Shown here: one piece after another, positions 1 to 7,938 of the stretch
How the letters are laid out: each line of letters starts with the position of its first letter
Position numbering within the stretch: position 1 is the first letter of the stretch
DNA from: Kaistella palustris DSM 21579
Lineage (GTDB): Bacteria > Bacteroidota > Bacteroidia > Flavobacteriales > Weeksellaceae
Length of the DNA stretch: 64,000 nt
Direction of reading: 5' to 3'
Assembly: GCF_000422265.1 (NCBI RefSeq)
Contig: NZ_AULL01000012.1
Location: 62,001-126,000 of the forward strand
The notes under the pieces: generated by a model
Told to the model about the DNA's origin: nothing
Databases searched by the model: none
What the model saw: the letters and a program-made list of their open reading frames with translations, nothing else
Made by a program: the position numbers and the translations under genes

Positions 1-466
1 CCAAAAAATCCAGCTGAAGAATTCCGTTTTCATCCATCGGGATCACTTTCAGCTTTGCGCCGGTTCTTTCGCAAAGCATTTGCCAGGGAACGATGTTGGA
101 ATGATGTTCTAAATAGGAAATGATTATTTCGTCATCTTTTTTAATGAAATTCGTAACTGCATAAGCGATGAGGTTAAGGCCTTCCGTTGTTCCCTTCGTG
201 AAAATAACTTCGAAATCATTTTTAGCATTGATGAATTTCTGCACTTTCCTGCGGGAAACTTCCATTTCTTCGGTCGCCAGCTGACTCAGCGTGTGAATTC
301 CCCGGTGAACATTGGCATTGATGGTCGTATAATATTTTTCCCAGCTTTCAATGACCGACGCCGGTTTCTGCGAAGTGGCGCCATTATCAAGATAAATCAA
401 AGGTTTACCGTTCACGGTTTGGGAGAGTATAGGAAACTGACTGCGGATATTTTGAATGTCGAACAT
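1..466 (-). CDS. sufS: Cysteine desulfurase SufS, N-terminal part (cut by window edge)
   Basis: This reading frame runs off the left edge, so only the first 155 residues are visible. SufS is a PLP-dependent class V aminotransferase-fold enzyme that takes sulfur from cysteine and passes it as persulfide to SufE/SufBCD for Fe-S cluster building. The start reads MFDIQNIRSQFPIL. It is followed by the typical YLDNGATSQKP segment (about 25-35), an HRGIHTLSQ stretch (54-62), the PLP-phosphate region KGTTEGLN (91-98) and EHHSN (120-124). The PLP lysine and the catalytic Cys lie outside the window. The other suf genes of the window are on the opposite strand, 13 kb away. The family call is strong. SufS rather than the related CsdA is inferred from the N-terminus and the presence of sufABCD. 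Confidence 0.9.
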   Translation of the reverse strand, partial: MFDIQNIRSQFPILSQTVNGKPLIYLDNGATSQKPASVIESWEKYYTTINANVHRGIHTLSQLATEEMEVSRRKVQKFINAKNDFEVIFTKGTTEGLNLIAYAVTNFIKKDDEIIISYLEHHSNIVPWQMLCERTGAKLKVIPMDENGILQLDFL

Positions 467-638
467 GGTGCTTATTTAGAATGTTTCAAATTTACGGATT
501 TTAAATTTAAATATTCGGATTTCACTTGCAATAAAACTACAGTTATAAAGTTAAAAGATTGGGTTAAAAACTGTTCCGATCTGCCTGAAAATGCTGTTTT
601 AATTTCTCAGTGTAATTTGAAGAAACCAAAAATTTTCT

Positions 639-1775
639 TTAAAGATATTTCGATACTTCATTCACCAGGAATTCCACCTGCAGTGGGCGGCCTTTGGCAT
701 CTTTCGGCTGATTGTTATAAGTGCCGGTGCGTACGATTACAAGTTGTTTTTCGGGAACAATGATAATATACTGGCCGTACAATCCGTAGAAATAATAGTG
801 TTTTATGAGTGCATCATTATTGATCCAAAGCCCCATTCCGTACGCCCCACGGGAAAGTTTGGTAGGAGTCTGCATTTTTTTGAGAAATTCAGAACTGATG
901 ATTTCGGTATTTCCAACTTTTCCATCATCCAGAAAAAGCTGCCCGAGTTTGGCGAAATCGCGCGGGTAAGAATTGATACAGCAGAATGTTTTTTCCATAC
1001 CAAAATCGTCGGTATTCCATTTGGCGCTGTGTTCCATGCCAAGCGGTTTCCACAGTTTTTCTGAGGCATATTCCGAAATTGTGCCGCCCAAAGATTTTCT
1101 CAGCGCAAAACCCAGCAGTTGCGTCGCGCCGGACTGATATTCGAATTCTGTGCCCGGTTTATTTTTAAAAGTACTGCGCAGGACAGCCACTTCCAGAGAT
1201 TTTCCGTAGTACGCTTTTGCATTTTGAAGGAAAGGATTTCTGTAGTCTTCGTCCCAGTTCAGGCCGGCTTCCATTTTCGCCAGATCTTCGAGGGTAAGAT
1301 CTTTCCCAGGGTCGAGCTCAGAAAATTCCGGAAAAAAAGAGGCGAATTTTTCGTCCAGAGTTTTAATCTTTTGCTCTTGAATTGCCTTTCCAACAAGCAT
1401 CACCGTAACTGCTTTGGCCATAGAAAAAGAATTGGTTGCAGAATCTTTTGTGTAACCATCCCAATATTCTTCGTACAGAAGTTTTCCTTTTTTAATGACA
1501 AGGAAAGAGGCCGTTTTGGATTTTTTTAGATTTTCAACGAGATCTTTAGGTAAAGGCTTACGGTTGTAAAGTGAATCTTCAGTCCACGGAACCGCGTTTC
1601 CTTTTGCGATTGAATGCGATGGGAAATATTTACCGTCGTCGATCGTAGAGCCGCTTTCTCCACGAAGATAGGTGTTGCGGATTCCCCTGAAAAGGTAGTC
1701 ATAGCCAAAAGCGTACGTAAAAGCTATTGCAGCAGCAAGTGCGAGAAGTAGGCCCTGAAAAATTTTTTTGAACAT
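639..1775 (-). CDS. Serine hydrolase, class C beta-lactamase/penicillin-binding family
   Basis: The 378-residue protein has an N-terminal hydrophobic anchor (about 5-24) and then a beta-lactamase/transpeptidase-like domain. The nucleophile motif is SMAK (S118, K121). The second motif is YQS starting at Y213, where class C enzymes usually have YxN. A GLYGQ stretch (331-335) sits where the third motif (KTG/HxG) is expected. The family covers DD-peptidases, esterases and beta-lactamases, and the sequence does not say which substrate is used. The non-canonical second and third motifs make an esterase- or amidase-type hydrolase as likely as a true beta-lactamase. The anchor places it in the inner membrane facing the periplasm. 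It is monocistronic: sufS and glyS flank it on the same strand with gaps, and the glyS terminator lies upstream. Confidence 0.8.
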   Translation of the reverse strand: MFKKIFQGLLLALAAAIAFTYAFGYDYLFRGIRNTYLRGESGSTIDDGKYFPSHSIAKGNAVPWTEDSLYNRKPLPKDLVENLKKSKTASFLVIKKGKLLYEEYWDGYTKDSATNSFSMAKAVTVMLVGKAIQEQKIKTLDEKFASFFPEFSELDPGKDLTLEDLAKMEAGLNWDEDYRNPFLQNAKAYYGKSLEVAVLRSTFKNKPGTEFEYQSGATQLLGFALRKSLGGTISEYASEKLWKPLGMEHSAKWNTDDFGMEKTFCCINSYPRDFAKLGQLFLDDGKVGNTEIISSEFLKKMQTPTKLSRGAYGMGLWINNDALIKHYYFYGLYGQYIIIVPEKQLVIVRTGTYNNQPKDAKGRPLQVEFLVNEVSKYL

Positions 1776-1823
1776 TGTGTTTTCTTTAATATTCCTGTAC
1801 TATAAAAATAACCTTTAAACAGC

Positions 1824-1850
1824 AAAGTCCCGCATCAAGGCGGGACTTTT
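1824..1850 (-). terminator. Rho-independent terminator behind glyS
   Basis: A perfect stem AGTCCCGC/GCGGGACT (1826-1833 with 1840-1847) with a six-base loop is extended by A-T pairs on both sides. It lies just downstream of the glyS stop codon on the minus strand. Confidence 0.75.
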
Positions 1851-1868
1851 ATAAGTTTTCTCTAACAA

Positions 1869-3410
1869 TTAAATCTTGGAAAGCAAATTTCGGAAATTTG
1901 TTTTTTCGTCGATAATTCTACGCAGATCCGCAACAGCAACTCTTTCCTGTTTCATGGTATCCCTGTCTCTTAAAGTCACGGTGTTGTCGGTTAGTGAATC
2001 GTGGTCAATCGTGATACAGAAAGGCGTTCCGATCGCATCTTGTCTTCTGTAACGTTTTCCGATACTGTCTTTATCTTCATAAATCATGTTGAAATCATAT
2101 TTCAATTCATTGAAGATCTTCTCACCATATTCGCCTAAACCATCTTTTTTCATTAAAGGTAAAATCGCTGCTTTTACTGGCGCCAAAGCTGGTGGAAGAG
2201 AAAGAACAGTTCTTTCTGAACCGTCTTCTAAAACTTCGTCTTTCAAACAGTTAGAGAAAATTGCCAGGAACAAACGGTCTAAACCAACCGAAGTTTCCAC
2301 AACATAAGGAACATAATTTTCATTTCTCTCAGCATCGAAATACTGCAATTTACGACCTGAATGTTTTTCGTGAGCGCTTAAATCAAAATCAGTTCTGGAG
2401 TGAATTCCCTCCAGTTCTTTAAATCCAAATGGGAATTTAAATTCAATATCAGCCGCAGCATTTGCATAATGCGCCAATTTTTCGTGATCGTGGAATTTAT
2501 AATTTTCTGCACCCAGACCTAATGCCAAATGCCAGTTCAAACGTTTCTCTTTCCAGGTTTCATAGAAACCTAATTCCGTTCCCGGAGGTACGAAATACTG
2601 CATTTCCATTTGCTCGAATTCACGCATTCTGAAAATAAACTGTCTCGCAACAATCTCATTTCTAAAGGCTTTCCCGATTTGAGCAATTCCAAGAGGTAAT
2701 TTATGACGGGATGTTTTCTGGACATTTAGGAAGTTCACGAAAATTCCCTGCGCCGTTTCCGGTCTCAAATATAAATCCGTTGCAGAATCCGCCGACGCAC
2801 CCAATTTTGTGCCGAACATCAGGTTGAACTGACGAACATCCGTCCAGTTTTTAGAACCGGTATCAGGATCAGCAATTTCCAGTTCTTCAATCAATGCTTT
2901 CACGTCGGCAAGATCTTCTTTTTCAAGGGATTGTGCCATTCTCGAAAGAATCGTTTTCTGTTTTTCCCTGTATTCTAAAACACGTGGATTTGTGTTTTCA
3001 AATTCATTTTTATCGAATGCATCGCCAAATCTTTTCGCAGCTTTGTCGATTTCTTTTTGCGCTTTATCTTCTAGTTTCGCACAATAATCTTCAAGCAAAA
3101 CGTCGGCTCTGAAACGTTTTTTACTGTCTTTATTATCAATCAATGGATCGTTAAAAGCATCAACGTGACCCGAAGCTTTCCAGATTGTTGGATGCATAAA
3201 GATCGCGGAATCAATTCCCACAATGTTGTCGTTCAGCTGTACCATTGCTTTCCACCAATACTGCTTGATGTTGTTTTTAAGTTCAGCCCCATTTTGTCCG
3301 TAATCGTAAATCGCTGAAAGCCCGTCATAAATTTCACTTGAAGGGAAAATAAAACCATACTCTTTAGCATGCGAAATCAACTTTTTGAAAACATCTTCCT
3401 GTTTAGCCAT
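1869..3410 (-). CDS. glyS: Glycyl-tRNA synthetase (dimeric, eukaryote/archaea-like type)
   Basis: This 513-residue class II synthetase charges tRNA-Gly with glycine in the cytoplasm. The N-terminus carries the GlyRS signature with DGLSAIYDYGQNG (29-41) and the conserved WKASGHVDAFNDPL region (77-90). The catalytic core shows LRPETAQGIFVNF (215-227), motif 2 beginning FRNE (249-252), and a motif 3 region GLDRL near the C-terminal third. The anticodon-binding domain follows. Length and architecture match the single-chain alpha2 enzyme rather than the bacterial alpha2beta2 GlyQ/GlyS pair, as is usual in Bacteroidetes. A -7 box TAttTTTG lies 17 nt upstream and a strong terminator lies downstream, so the gene is monocistronic. 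Confidence 0.97.
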   Translation of the reverse strand: MAKQEDVFKKLISHAKEYGFIFPSSEIYDGLSAIYDYGQNGAELKNNIKQYWWKAMVQLNDNIVGIDSAIFMHPTIWKASGHVDAFNDPLIDNKDSKKRFRADVLLEDYCAKLEDKAQKEIDKAAKRFGDAFDKNEFENTNPRVLEYREKQKTILSRMAQSLEKEDLADVKALIEELEIADPDTGSKNWTDVRQFNLMFGTKLGASADSATDLYLRPETAQGIFVNFLNVQKTSRHKLPLGIAQIGKAFRNEIVARQFIFRMREFEQMEMQYFVPPGTELGFYETWKEKRLNWHLALGLGAENYKFHDHEKLAHYANAAADIEFKFPFGFKELEGIHSRTDFDLSAHEKHSGRKLQYFDAERNENYVPYVVETSVGLDRLFLAIFSNCLKDEVLEDGSERTVLSLPPALAPVKAAILPLMKKDGLGEYGEKIFNELKYDFNMIYEDKDSIGKRYRRQDAIGTPFCITIDHDSLTDNTVTLRDRDTMKQERVAVADLRRIIDEKTNFRNLLSKI

Positions 3411-3427
3411 CGTCTTTAGAATTTATG

Positions 3428-3435
3428 CAAAAATA
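3428..3435 (-). promoter_or_regulatory. -7 promoter box (TAttTTTG) for glyS
   Basis: The minus strand reads TATTTTTG, an exact match to the Bacteroidetes -7 consensus TAnnTTTG, 17 nt before the glyS ATG. A TTG at the ideal 19-nt spacing is not present. Confidence 0.55.
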
Positions 3436-3454
3436 GGGAATTTTATTGTGACTT

Positions 3455-3540
3455 TCAGGAGCCGGGAACCTGCTCTCCACTGTATCCCGCCGCGGCGGGG
3501 ATGCCGTTTCGATCAGGGCTATTTCAGACCTGGATTTAAA
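3455..3540. repeat. Intergenic palindrome-centred repeat, copy 1
   Basis: The segment has a conserved-looking left arm (CCTGCTCTCCACTGTATC), a central perfect 14-bp palindrome CCCGCCGCGGCGGG (3486-3499), and a right arm (GATGCCGTTTCGATCAGGGC). It is much more GC-rich than the surrounding intergenic DNA and has no reading frame. From memory, similar dispersed elements with a variable central hairpin occur in Chryseobacterium and Flavobacterium genomes. That recollection was not checked here. Confidence 0.5.
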
Positions 3541-3562
3541 AGTTCTGTTTTTTTATAAATAA

Positions 3563-3588
3563 AAAGACGGAAATGATTTTCCATCTTT
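3563..3588 (-). terminator. Terminator-like hairpin after the 3614-4105 gene
   Basis: Stem AAAGA-GGAAA pairs with TTTCC-TCTTT across one mismatch and a four-base loop. It is A/T-rich and lies directly downstream of the minus-strand gene at 3614-4105. Its stability is modest. Confidence 0.45.
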
Positions 3589-3613
3589 ATTATAAATTTT
3601 ATTCAGAAATTCT

Positions 3614-4105
3614 TTAAAAATTATAACTCAAAGCCAAACCGTTTCCCGCGGTTTCCACTTTAAAATACGGTTTAAACGTCGTAGATTCTCCATTTTCCAG
3701 CTGAAGGGCTTTTTTGGCATTTTTTCCGGAAGAGATTGCGAAGGGAATTGCCACTCCAATTAAGCCAGCTCCAATTCCGATCATTGCCAATGATCCTTTT
3801 GCTTTTTCCACTTTTACGGTTTGGGTTCCACCATTTGTGGTTACCGTTTTTTCTTCGCCGCGCAAAGCTTGAGCAAGTCCAAAACCCAAACTAAATCCAC
3901 CCGCAAAGCCGAAAACACTTGCAACCGTCTTATTGCTTCTATGTTTTTGAAATGAATTAATGGCGTCCTGATTTTTAAAAACTTCTTTGTACTGAGAGGT
4001 TTTATAAACCTGTCCATCTTTTGTCAGCTTATTTTTCTCCATACTAACTTGAGAAAAAACACTTTGGAAAACGATTAATAAACTTAAAAGTAAAATTTTT
4101 TGCAT
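3614..4105 (-). CDS. Secreted/membrane protein of unknown function
   Basis: I do not recognise this 163-residue protein. It starts with a clear signal peptide (MQKILLLSLLIVFQSVFSQ) and has a short polar segment. Two Gly-rich hydrophobic stretches, about residues 65-80 (FGFAGGFSLGFGLAQAL) and 107-125 (MIGIGAGLIGVAIPFAI), could be membrane-spanning glycine-zipper helices. The C-terminus ends in an aromatic residue after alternating hydrophobics (LALSYNF), which could be an outer-membrane insertion signal or simply a beta strand. It stands alone between glyS (same strand) and pyrD (divergent). A signal-peptide protein with glycine-zipper helices in the envelope is as far as the sequence supports. 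Confidence 0.6.
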   Translation of the reverse strand: MQKILLLSLLIVFQSVFSQVSMEKNKLTKDGQVYKTSQYKEVFKNQDAINSFQKHRSNKTVASVFGFAGGFSLGFGLAQALRGEEKTVTTNGGTQTVKVEKAKGSLAMIGIGAGLIGVAIPFAISSGKNAKKALQLENGESTTFKPYFKVETAGNGLALSYNF

Positions 4106-4182
4106 TGATTTCTTTTGTTGCTAAAATATTAAAATTAGTGCGGTTTTCGCTATAGATTAGAAAACAAATCTCCTGAAATGAT

Positions 4183-4190
4183 TATATTTG
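4183..4190 (+). promoter_or_regulatory. -7 promoter box (TAtaTTTG) for pyrD
   Basis: TATATTTG matches TAnnTTTG exactly and ends 15 nt before the ATG at 4206. A possible upstream TTG start codon (4188-4190) lies inside this box, which argues that translation starts at 4206. Confidence 0.6.
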
Positions 4191-4205
4191 CAAAACCTCT
4201 TTTTC

Positions 4206-5213
4206 ATGTACAAAACCTTTGTCCGCCCGATTCTCTTTAAATTTGATCCGGAAAAAGTTCATTATTTTACTTTCTGGGTTTTAAAGAAATTTCCTTTTCT
4301 TACCAGATTTTTTCTCCCCAAACCAATCGAAGATAAAAGGCTCGAACGTGAAGTTTTTGGCTTGAAATTTAAAAACCCCGTTGGTTTAGCTGCCGGTTTC
4401 GACAAGGATGCAAAAATGTTCAACGAACTTTCCCGTTTAGGGTTTGGTTTTGTTGAGATCGGAACATTAACGCCGAAACCGCAGGATGGAAATCCAAAAA
4501 AAAGATTGTTCCGTTTGAAAGAAGATTCAGCGATTATCAACCGAATGGGTTTTAACAACGGTGGAGTAGACGCAGCAGTAGCGCGACTCAGGAAAAATAA
4601 AAATGTATTGATCGGTGGCAATATTGGTAAAAATAAGATCACTCCAAACGAAGATGCAGTAAATGATTACGTCATCTGTTTCGAGAAATTATTCGATCAC
4701 GTTGATTATTTTGTGGTTAATGTAAGTTCGCCCAATACACCGAATCTGCGCGAACTTCAGGATAAGGAACCTTTAACGAAACTTTTAGGGACGCTTCAGA
4801 AACTCAATTCCCAAAAAGCAAAACCGAAGCCCATTCTTTTAAAAATCGCGCCGGATCTAAGTGATGACCAACTTCTGGATATTATTGAAATTATTAAAGA
4901 CACAAAAATTGCCGGCGTGATCGCTACCAATACCACGCTTTCGCGGGAAAATTTAAGTTCGGAAAATAAAAAGGAAAGCGGCGGCCTTTCCGGAAAACCT
5001 TTAACGAAACGATCGACAGAAGTAATCCGATTTCTCTCCGAAAAAAGTGATAGAGCGTTCCCGATCATTGGTGTAGGTGGAATTCATTCTGCGGAAGATG
5101 CACTCGAAAAGCTTGAGGCAGGCGCAAGTTTGGTGCAGTTGTATACCGGATTTATTTATGAAGGTCCGGAACTGATCGGGGAGATCAATCAAAAGCTGTT
5201 AGAAAGTTTGTAG
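4206..5213 (+). CDS. pyrD: Dihydroorotate dehydrogenase (quinone), class 2
   Basis: The 335-residue enzyme oxidises dihydroorotate to orotate in pyrimidine synthesis and passes electrons to the quinone pool at the inner membrane. The N-terminal amphipathic segment ([20 protein letters not shown]) is the membrane-associating, quinone-access part of class 2 enzymes. The FMN barrel follows, with [33 protein letters not shown] and the catalytic-serine loop [10 protein letters not shown]. Serine rather than cysteine is the class 2 hallmark. GGLSGKPL and [11 protein letters not shown] bind phosphate near the C-terminus. The ATG at 4206 is preferred over an upstream TTG because that codon sits in the -7 promoter box. 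The gene is monocistronic, and a decayed gene with repeats follows its stop codon. Confidence 0.96.
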   Translation: MYKTFVRPILFKFDPEKVHYFTFWVLKKFPFLTRFFLPKPIEDKRLEREVFGLKFKNPVGLAAGFDKDAKMFNELSRLGFGFVEIGTLTPKPQDGNPKKRLFRLKEDSAIINRMGFNNGGVDAAVARLRKNKNVLIGGNIGKNKITPNEDAVNDYVICFEKLFDHVDYFVVNVSSPNTPNLRELQDKEPLTKLLGTLQKLNSQKAKPKPILLKIAPDLSDDQLLDIIEIIKDTKIAGVIATNTTLSRENLSSENKKESGGLSGKPLTKRSTEVIRFLSEKSDRAFPIIGVGGIHSAEDALEKLEAGASLVQLYTGFIYEGPELIGEINQKLLESL

Positions 5214-5258
5214 TCTGAAGTCTGGAGACTTGAGTTTGAAGTCTGGAGTCCGAAGATC
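5211..5258 (+). repeat. Purine-biased low-complexity arm left of the decayed gene
   Basis: Units such as GAAGTCTGGAG and TGAGTTTGAAGT repeat imperfectly. The complementary pattern appears at 5501-5549 on the other side of the pseudogene, so the two arms form a loose inverted repeat. The left arm begins at the pyrD stop codon. Confidence 0.55.
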
Positions 5259-5303
5259 TTAGGCAGAAATATAGACAGTGCTATCAAATATTAACATAAA
5301 CCT

Positions 5304-5461
5304 ATGGCATTCAAATTTGAAAAATTAAGAGTTTGGAATATTTCTATGGATTTCGGGGATCATATGTTGAAATTATTTTCAAGAGGAGGGTTTCGCGAAA
5401 CTATGACGAAGCATTTCAATTAATGAATTAGATTGTAGCATTTAGAAACAGCTTAAAATAA
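5304..5461 (+). pseudogene. Remnant of a four-helix-bundle (bS23/IVS-type) protein gene
   Basis: An ATG at 5304 opens 40 codons beginning MAFKFEKLRVW, which matches the N-terminus of the small four-helix-bundle family once named 23S rRNA intervening-sequence proteins. The intact family is about 115-125 residues. From 5402 another frame reads YDEAFQLMN, then TAG, then IVAFRNSLK and a final TAA at 5461, which matches the usual C-terminus of the same family. The middle of the gene is therefore deleted, the ends are out of frame with each other, and a nonsense codon has arisen. Low-complexity inverted arms flank it. Family assignment rests on recognising both termini by eye. Confidence 0.7.
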
Positions 5462-5500
5462 AGATTTATTAAAATTAATTCATGCTTTCCTCAAGCAGTT

Positions 5501-5549
5501 ATCAAACTACCAACTACCGACTTCCGACTACCAACTTCAAACTTCCCGC
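5501..5549 (+). repeat. Pyrimidine-biased low-complexity arm right of the decayed gene
   Basis: Repeating ACTACCAAC and ACTTCCGAC units are the approximate reverse complement of the arm at 5211-5258. The arm ends where the downstream convergent gene's stop codon begins. Confidence 0.55.
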
Positions 5550-6794
5550 TTATAAAAAGAATTCCGTCACAGTGTAAATTATCAGGCCTACCAAACCGCC
5601 TACCACAGTTCCGTTCACGCGGATGAACTGCAGATCTTTGCCAACTTCCAGTTCCAGTTTTTCGCTAAGCTCTTTACCTTCCCAGTTTCCGACTGTAGAA
5701 CTGATCAGCGCGCCAAACTGATGTGTGTTTTTAAGAATGTATTTGTATGCTGTCACACGAACCCAATGATCGATTTTATGCTGAAAATTTTCATCAGTTT
5801 TCAGGTTTCCAGACAATTCACTCAGATTTTTTTGCAGATAATTCTTCAAGGCTGACCTTTCTTCCTGAAGTTCCTTTGACAAAGTAGTTTTGATGGAATT
5901 CCAAATGTCGGTAGAATATTGGGTGATCTTTTCTTCCGTTAAAAAATCGTTTTTTATTTCCCGGAATTCTTCTGCCCATTTCTCTTCGGTCTGAATTTCC
6001 TTTGAAAATCCATACAGTTTGCCCGTGATTTCGTGACGCAGGGCATGGTTTTCGTCATTTTCCACTTCTTCAAAATAGTTCGACAGACCTTTGGTAATCT
6101 TTTCTGCAATGCCGTCATCTACGAACTTGGGAACCAAAAAGAAACTCTCGCTTTTTACCCTTTGTTTCACGATTTCCTGATTATTCAGCACATATTCTTT
6201 GATCTGTTTGGAAAGATTGGTAATAAACCGCTGGTGGTCGTTTTTATCTAAAACATATTGCAGCCCATTGCCGATGATCTGATTGATCTTTACGTCATCG
6301 GTCATTTGATTTGCTTTTTTAGCGATAAAATTTACCACTTCGGTATCATCAAGTTTATTCAGGATATTTAGGACAACTGCTGAAAGTTCTTTTAACAGAT
6401 TTTGTTGATTTTTGTCCTTTGAGAGCCAGTCACCCACGAAATTAGATACTTTGATTTTCTGGATATACGGCCGGATGTTTTTCGGGGAAAGAAAGTTCTC
6501 CACCACAAAGTTGCCCAGGTTATCGCCAATTCTCTCCTTACTGTTTTCGATGAGGTTGGTGTGGGGGATTTTTAACCCGAGTGGATAGTTGAAAAGCGCT
6601 GTTACCGCGAACCAGTCGGCAAGTGCACCAACCATTGCGGCTTCCGAAAAGGCGCGGATGTAGCCGATCCAGTGTGCTTTGTTTTCTTTTTGCAGTACCG
6701 TCATCAGAACAAAAATAAGTGCCATTAAGACAAACAATCCCGTGGCAAACAATTTGTATTTCTGTAGCTGCGATTTTTTTTCAGTGTCGTTCAT
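5550..6794 (-). CDS. DUF445 family membrane protein
   Basis: This 414-residue protein belongs to the DUF445 (E. coli YjiN-like) family, whose biochemical role is unknown. An N-terminal transmembrane helix (about 14-34) is followed by the family's conserved RAFSEAAMVGALADWFAVTALF region and the IPHTNLIENSKERIGDNLGNFV segment. A long, mainly helical, charged middle comes next, and a final Gly-rich membrane segment ends at EFFL, so both ends are probably in the membrane. I place the start at MNDTEKKSQ (6794) because a -7 box TAttTTTG sits at 6800-6807; an in-frame codon 48 nt further up would lie beyond it. It is divergent from msrB, with the two promoter boxes almost touching. Confidence 0.85.
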   Translation of the reverse strand: MNDTEKKSQLQKYKLFATGLFVLMALIFVLMTVLQKENKAHWIGYIRAFSEAAMVGALADWFAVTALFNYPLGLKIPHTNLIENSKERIGDNLGNFVVENFLSPKNIRPYIQKIKVSNFVGDWLSKDKNQQNLLKELSAVVLNILNKLDDTEVVNFIAKKANQMTDDVKINQIIGNGLQYVLDKNDHQRFITNLSKQIKEYVLNNQEIVKQRVKSESFFLVPKFVDDGIAEKITKGLSNYFEEVENDENHALRHEITGKLYGFSKEIQTEEKWAEEFREIKNDFLTEEKITQYSTDIWNSIKTTLSKELQEERSALKNYLQKNLSELSGNLKTDENFQHKIDHWVRVTAYKYILKNTHQFGALISSTVGNWEGKELSEKLELEVGKDLQFIRVNGTVVGGLVGLIIYTVTEFFL

Positions 6795-6799
6795 TGCTT

Positions 6800-6807
6800 C
6801 AAAAATA
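6800..6807 (-). promoter_or_regulatory. -7 promoter box (TAttTTTG) for the DUF445 gene
   Basis: The minus strand matches TAnnTTTG exactly, 5 nt before the ATG at 6794, which implies an almost leaderless mRNA. It supports 6794 as the start. Confidence 0.5.
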
Positions 6808-6808
6808 C

Positions 6809-6816
6809 TAATTTTG
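6809..6816 (+). promoter_or_regulatory. -7 promoter box (TAatTTTG) for msrB
   Basis: TAATTTTG matches the consensus exactly and lies one base from the oppositely oriented box at 6800-6807. It would give msrB a leader of about 50 nt. No TTG is found at 19-nt spacing. Confidence 0.4.
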
Positions 6817-6869
6817 ATCAGGAAACTTTTAATTAAATCCAAACCGTGCAGAAAATCGTATAATTCTTT

Positions 6870-7409
6870 ATGAAACCAATCCTATTTATATTAGTCTGCA
6901 TTTCTTTACAGATGTGTTCACAAGTTAAGCAACCCCAAAAATCTACCTTCAAGATGGAAAATACCCAAGCGAAGAACAATCCTTATTACTCCCGAACGGA
7001 CCGAACCAAACTGAATGTTCCCAATTCTGAATGGAAAAAAATCCTGGATCCGGAAGTCTACGCAGTAGCCCGCGAAGCCGAAACCGAAAGACCCGGCACT
7101 GGGAAATACAATAAATTTGATGAACTGGGCGAATATTACTGCGTAGTGTGCGGTAATCATCTGTTTCGTTCAGATTCGAAATTTTCGTCAACCTGTGGCT
7201 GGCCAAGTTTTTTCGAGGCAGATAAAGAAGGCGTAACGTATAAGCGGGATTCTTCTTACGGGATGGAGCGCACCGAAGTTCTCTGTAAACGTTGCGATTC
7301 GCATTTAGGCCACGTTTTCAATGATGGTCCGCCACCTACAGGTACACGGTTCTGTATGAATTCTGTAAGCCTTGAATTTGTACCGGATAGTAAGGTGGCA
7401 GCAAAATAA
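6870..7409 (+). CDS. msrB: Peptide-methionine (R)-S-oxide reductase MsrB, exported
   Basis: MsrB reduces the R form of methionine sulfoxide in oxidised proteins. The 179-residue protein carries an N-terminal hydrophobic export segment ending LQMC (C16), so it may be a lipoprotein working outside the cytoplasm. The zinc site is complete (CVVC 91-94 and CKRC 139-142). The resolving Cys is in STCGWPSF (C109) and the catalytic Cys is in TRFCMNS (C162). Length is the single MsrB domain plus leader, and no MsrA domain is fused. It is divergent from the DUF445 gene. How an envelope MsrB is re-reduced is not shown; the window's thioredoxin (38.7 kb) has no visible signal peptide. Confidence 0.93.
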   Translation: MKPILFILVCISLQMCSQVKQPQKSTFKMENTQAKNNPYYSRTDRTKLNVPNSEWKKILDPEVYAVAREAETERPGTGKYNKFDELGEYYCVVCGNHLFRSDSKFSSTCGWPSFFEADKEGVTYKRDSSYGMERTEVLCKRCDSHLGHVFNDGPPPTGTRFCMNSVSLEFVPDSKVAAK

Positions 7410-7565
7410 ACTGCATTTTTGGATAAATTATTGCTCAAAAATAAATTTCGTGGGCAATATTATTTTGACTCGTGGAGATCTTTTAAGTTTTCAGTAAAAT
7501 TTTTCATCTTCTCAACAGCTTGTTCCCGGCATTAAATAAAAATTTTAATCTTTATTCAGCCTGTC

Positions 7566-7748
7566 ATGTTAGAACACTTTTTTACCTGTCCGTACTGTTG
7601 GGAAGAAATTTCAGTCCTGCTGGATTCCTCTGTTTCCGATCAGACCTATATCGAAGATTGCGAAATTTGCTGCAATCCTATAGAGTTACATGTAAGTTTT
7701 GAGGCTGAAGAATTGGTGGCATTTGAAGCGGTGGATATTGAGCAATAA
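7566..7748 (+). CDS. CPXCG-motif small zinc-ribbon protein
   Basis: This 60-residue acidic protein has two Cys pairs, CPYC (C8, C11) and CEICC (C32, C35/C36), spaced as in a zinc ribbon. Its middle resembles the family annotated as CPXCG motif-containing cysteine-rich proteins (EHFFTCPYCWEEISVLLD). The fourth position of the first knuckle is CW rather than CG. Function is unknown; small ribbons of this kind usually bind nucleic acid or act as structural modules. It follows msrB by about 150 bp without an obvious terminator, so cotranscription with msrB is possible but unproven. Confidence 0.75.
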   Translation: MLEHFFTCPYCWEEISVLLDSSVSDQTYIEDCEICCNPIELHVSFEAEELVAFEAVDIEQ

Positions 7749-7882
7749 AATTTCCTGAAAAAAAGCCGAAATTAGATTTTGGTTTAATATTCCTTTCTAT
7801 GCCGACTAAAAAAACGACTGTTCTTATATTTCCCTTTGCGTTCAGTAAAAGATTTACAGAGGTCTGAATGTACAATTTCAAA

Positions 7883-7912
7883 CAAAAAAAATGCAGCGCT
7901 CAGGCTGCATTT
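7883..7912 (-). terminator. Rho-independent terminator behind the 7939-8382 lipoprotein
   Basis: Perfect stem AAATGCAGC/GCTGCATTT (7889-7897 with 7904-7912) with a six-base loop. The preceding A-run reads as a U-run in the minus-strand transcript. Confidence 0.8.
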
Positions 7913-7938
7913 ATCTTATCGAAAAGTTCGAAAAAAGT

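Noticed and set aside
639-1775. A beta-lactamase resistance gene
   Set aside because: The SxxK motif is present, but the other motifs are not those of class C beta-lactamases, so only a general serine hydrolase is claimed.
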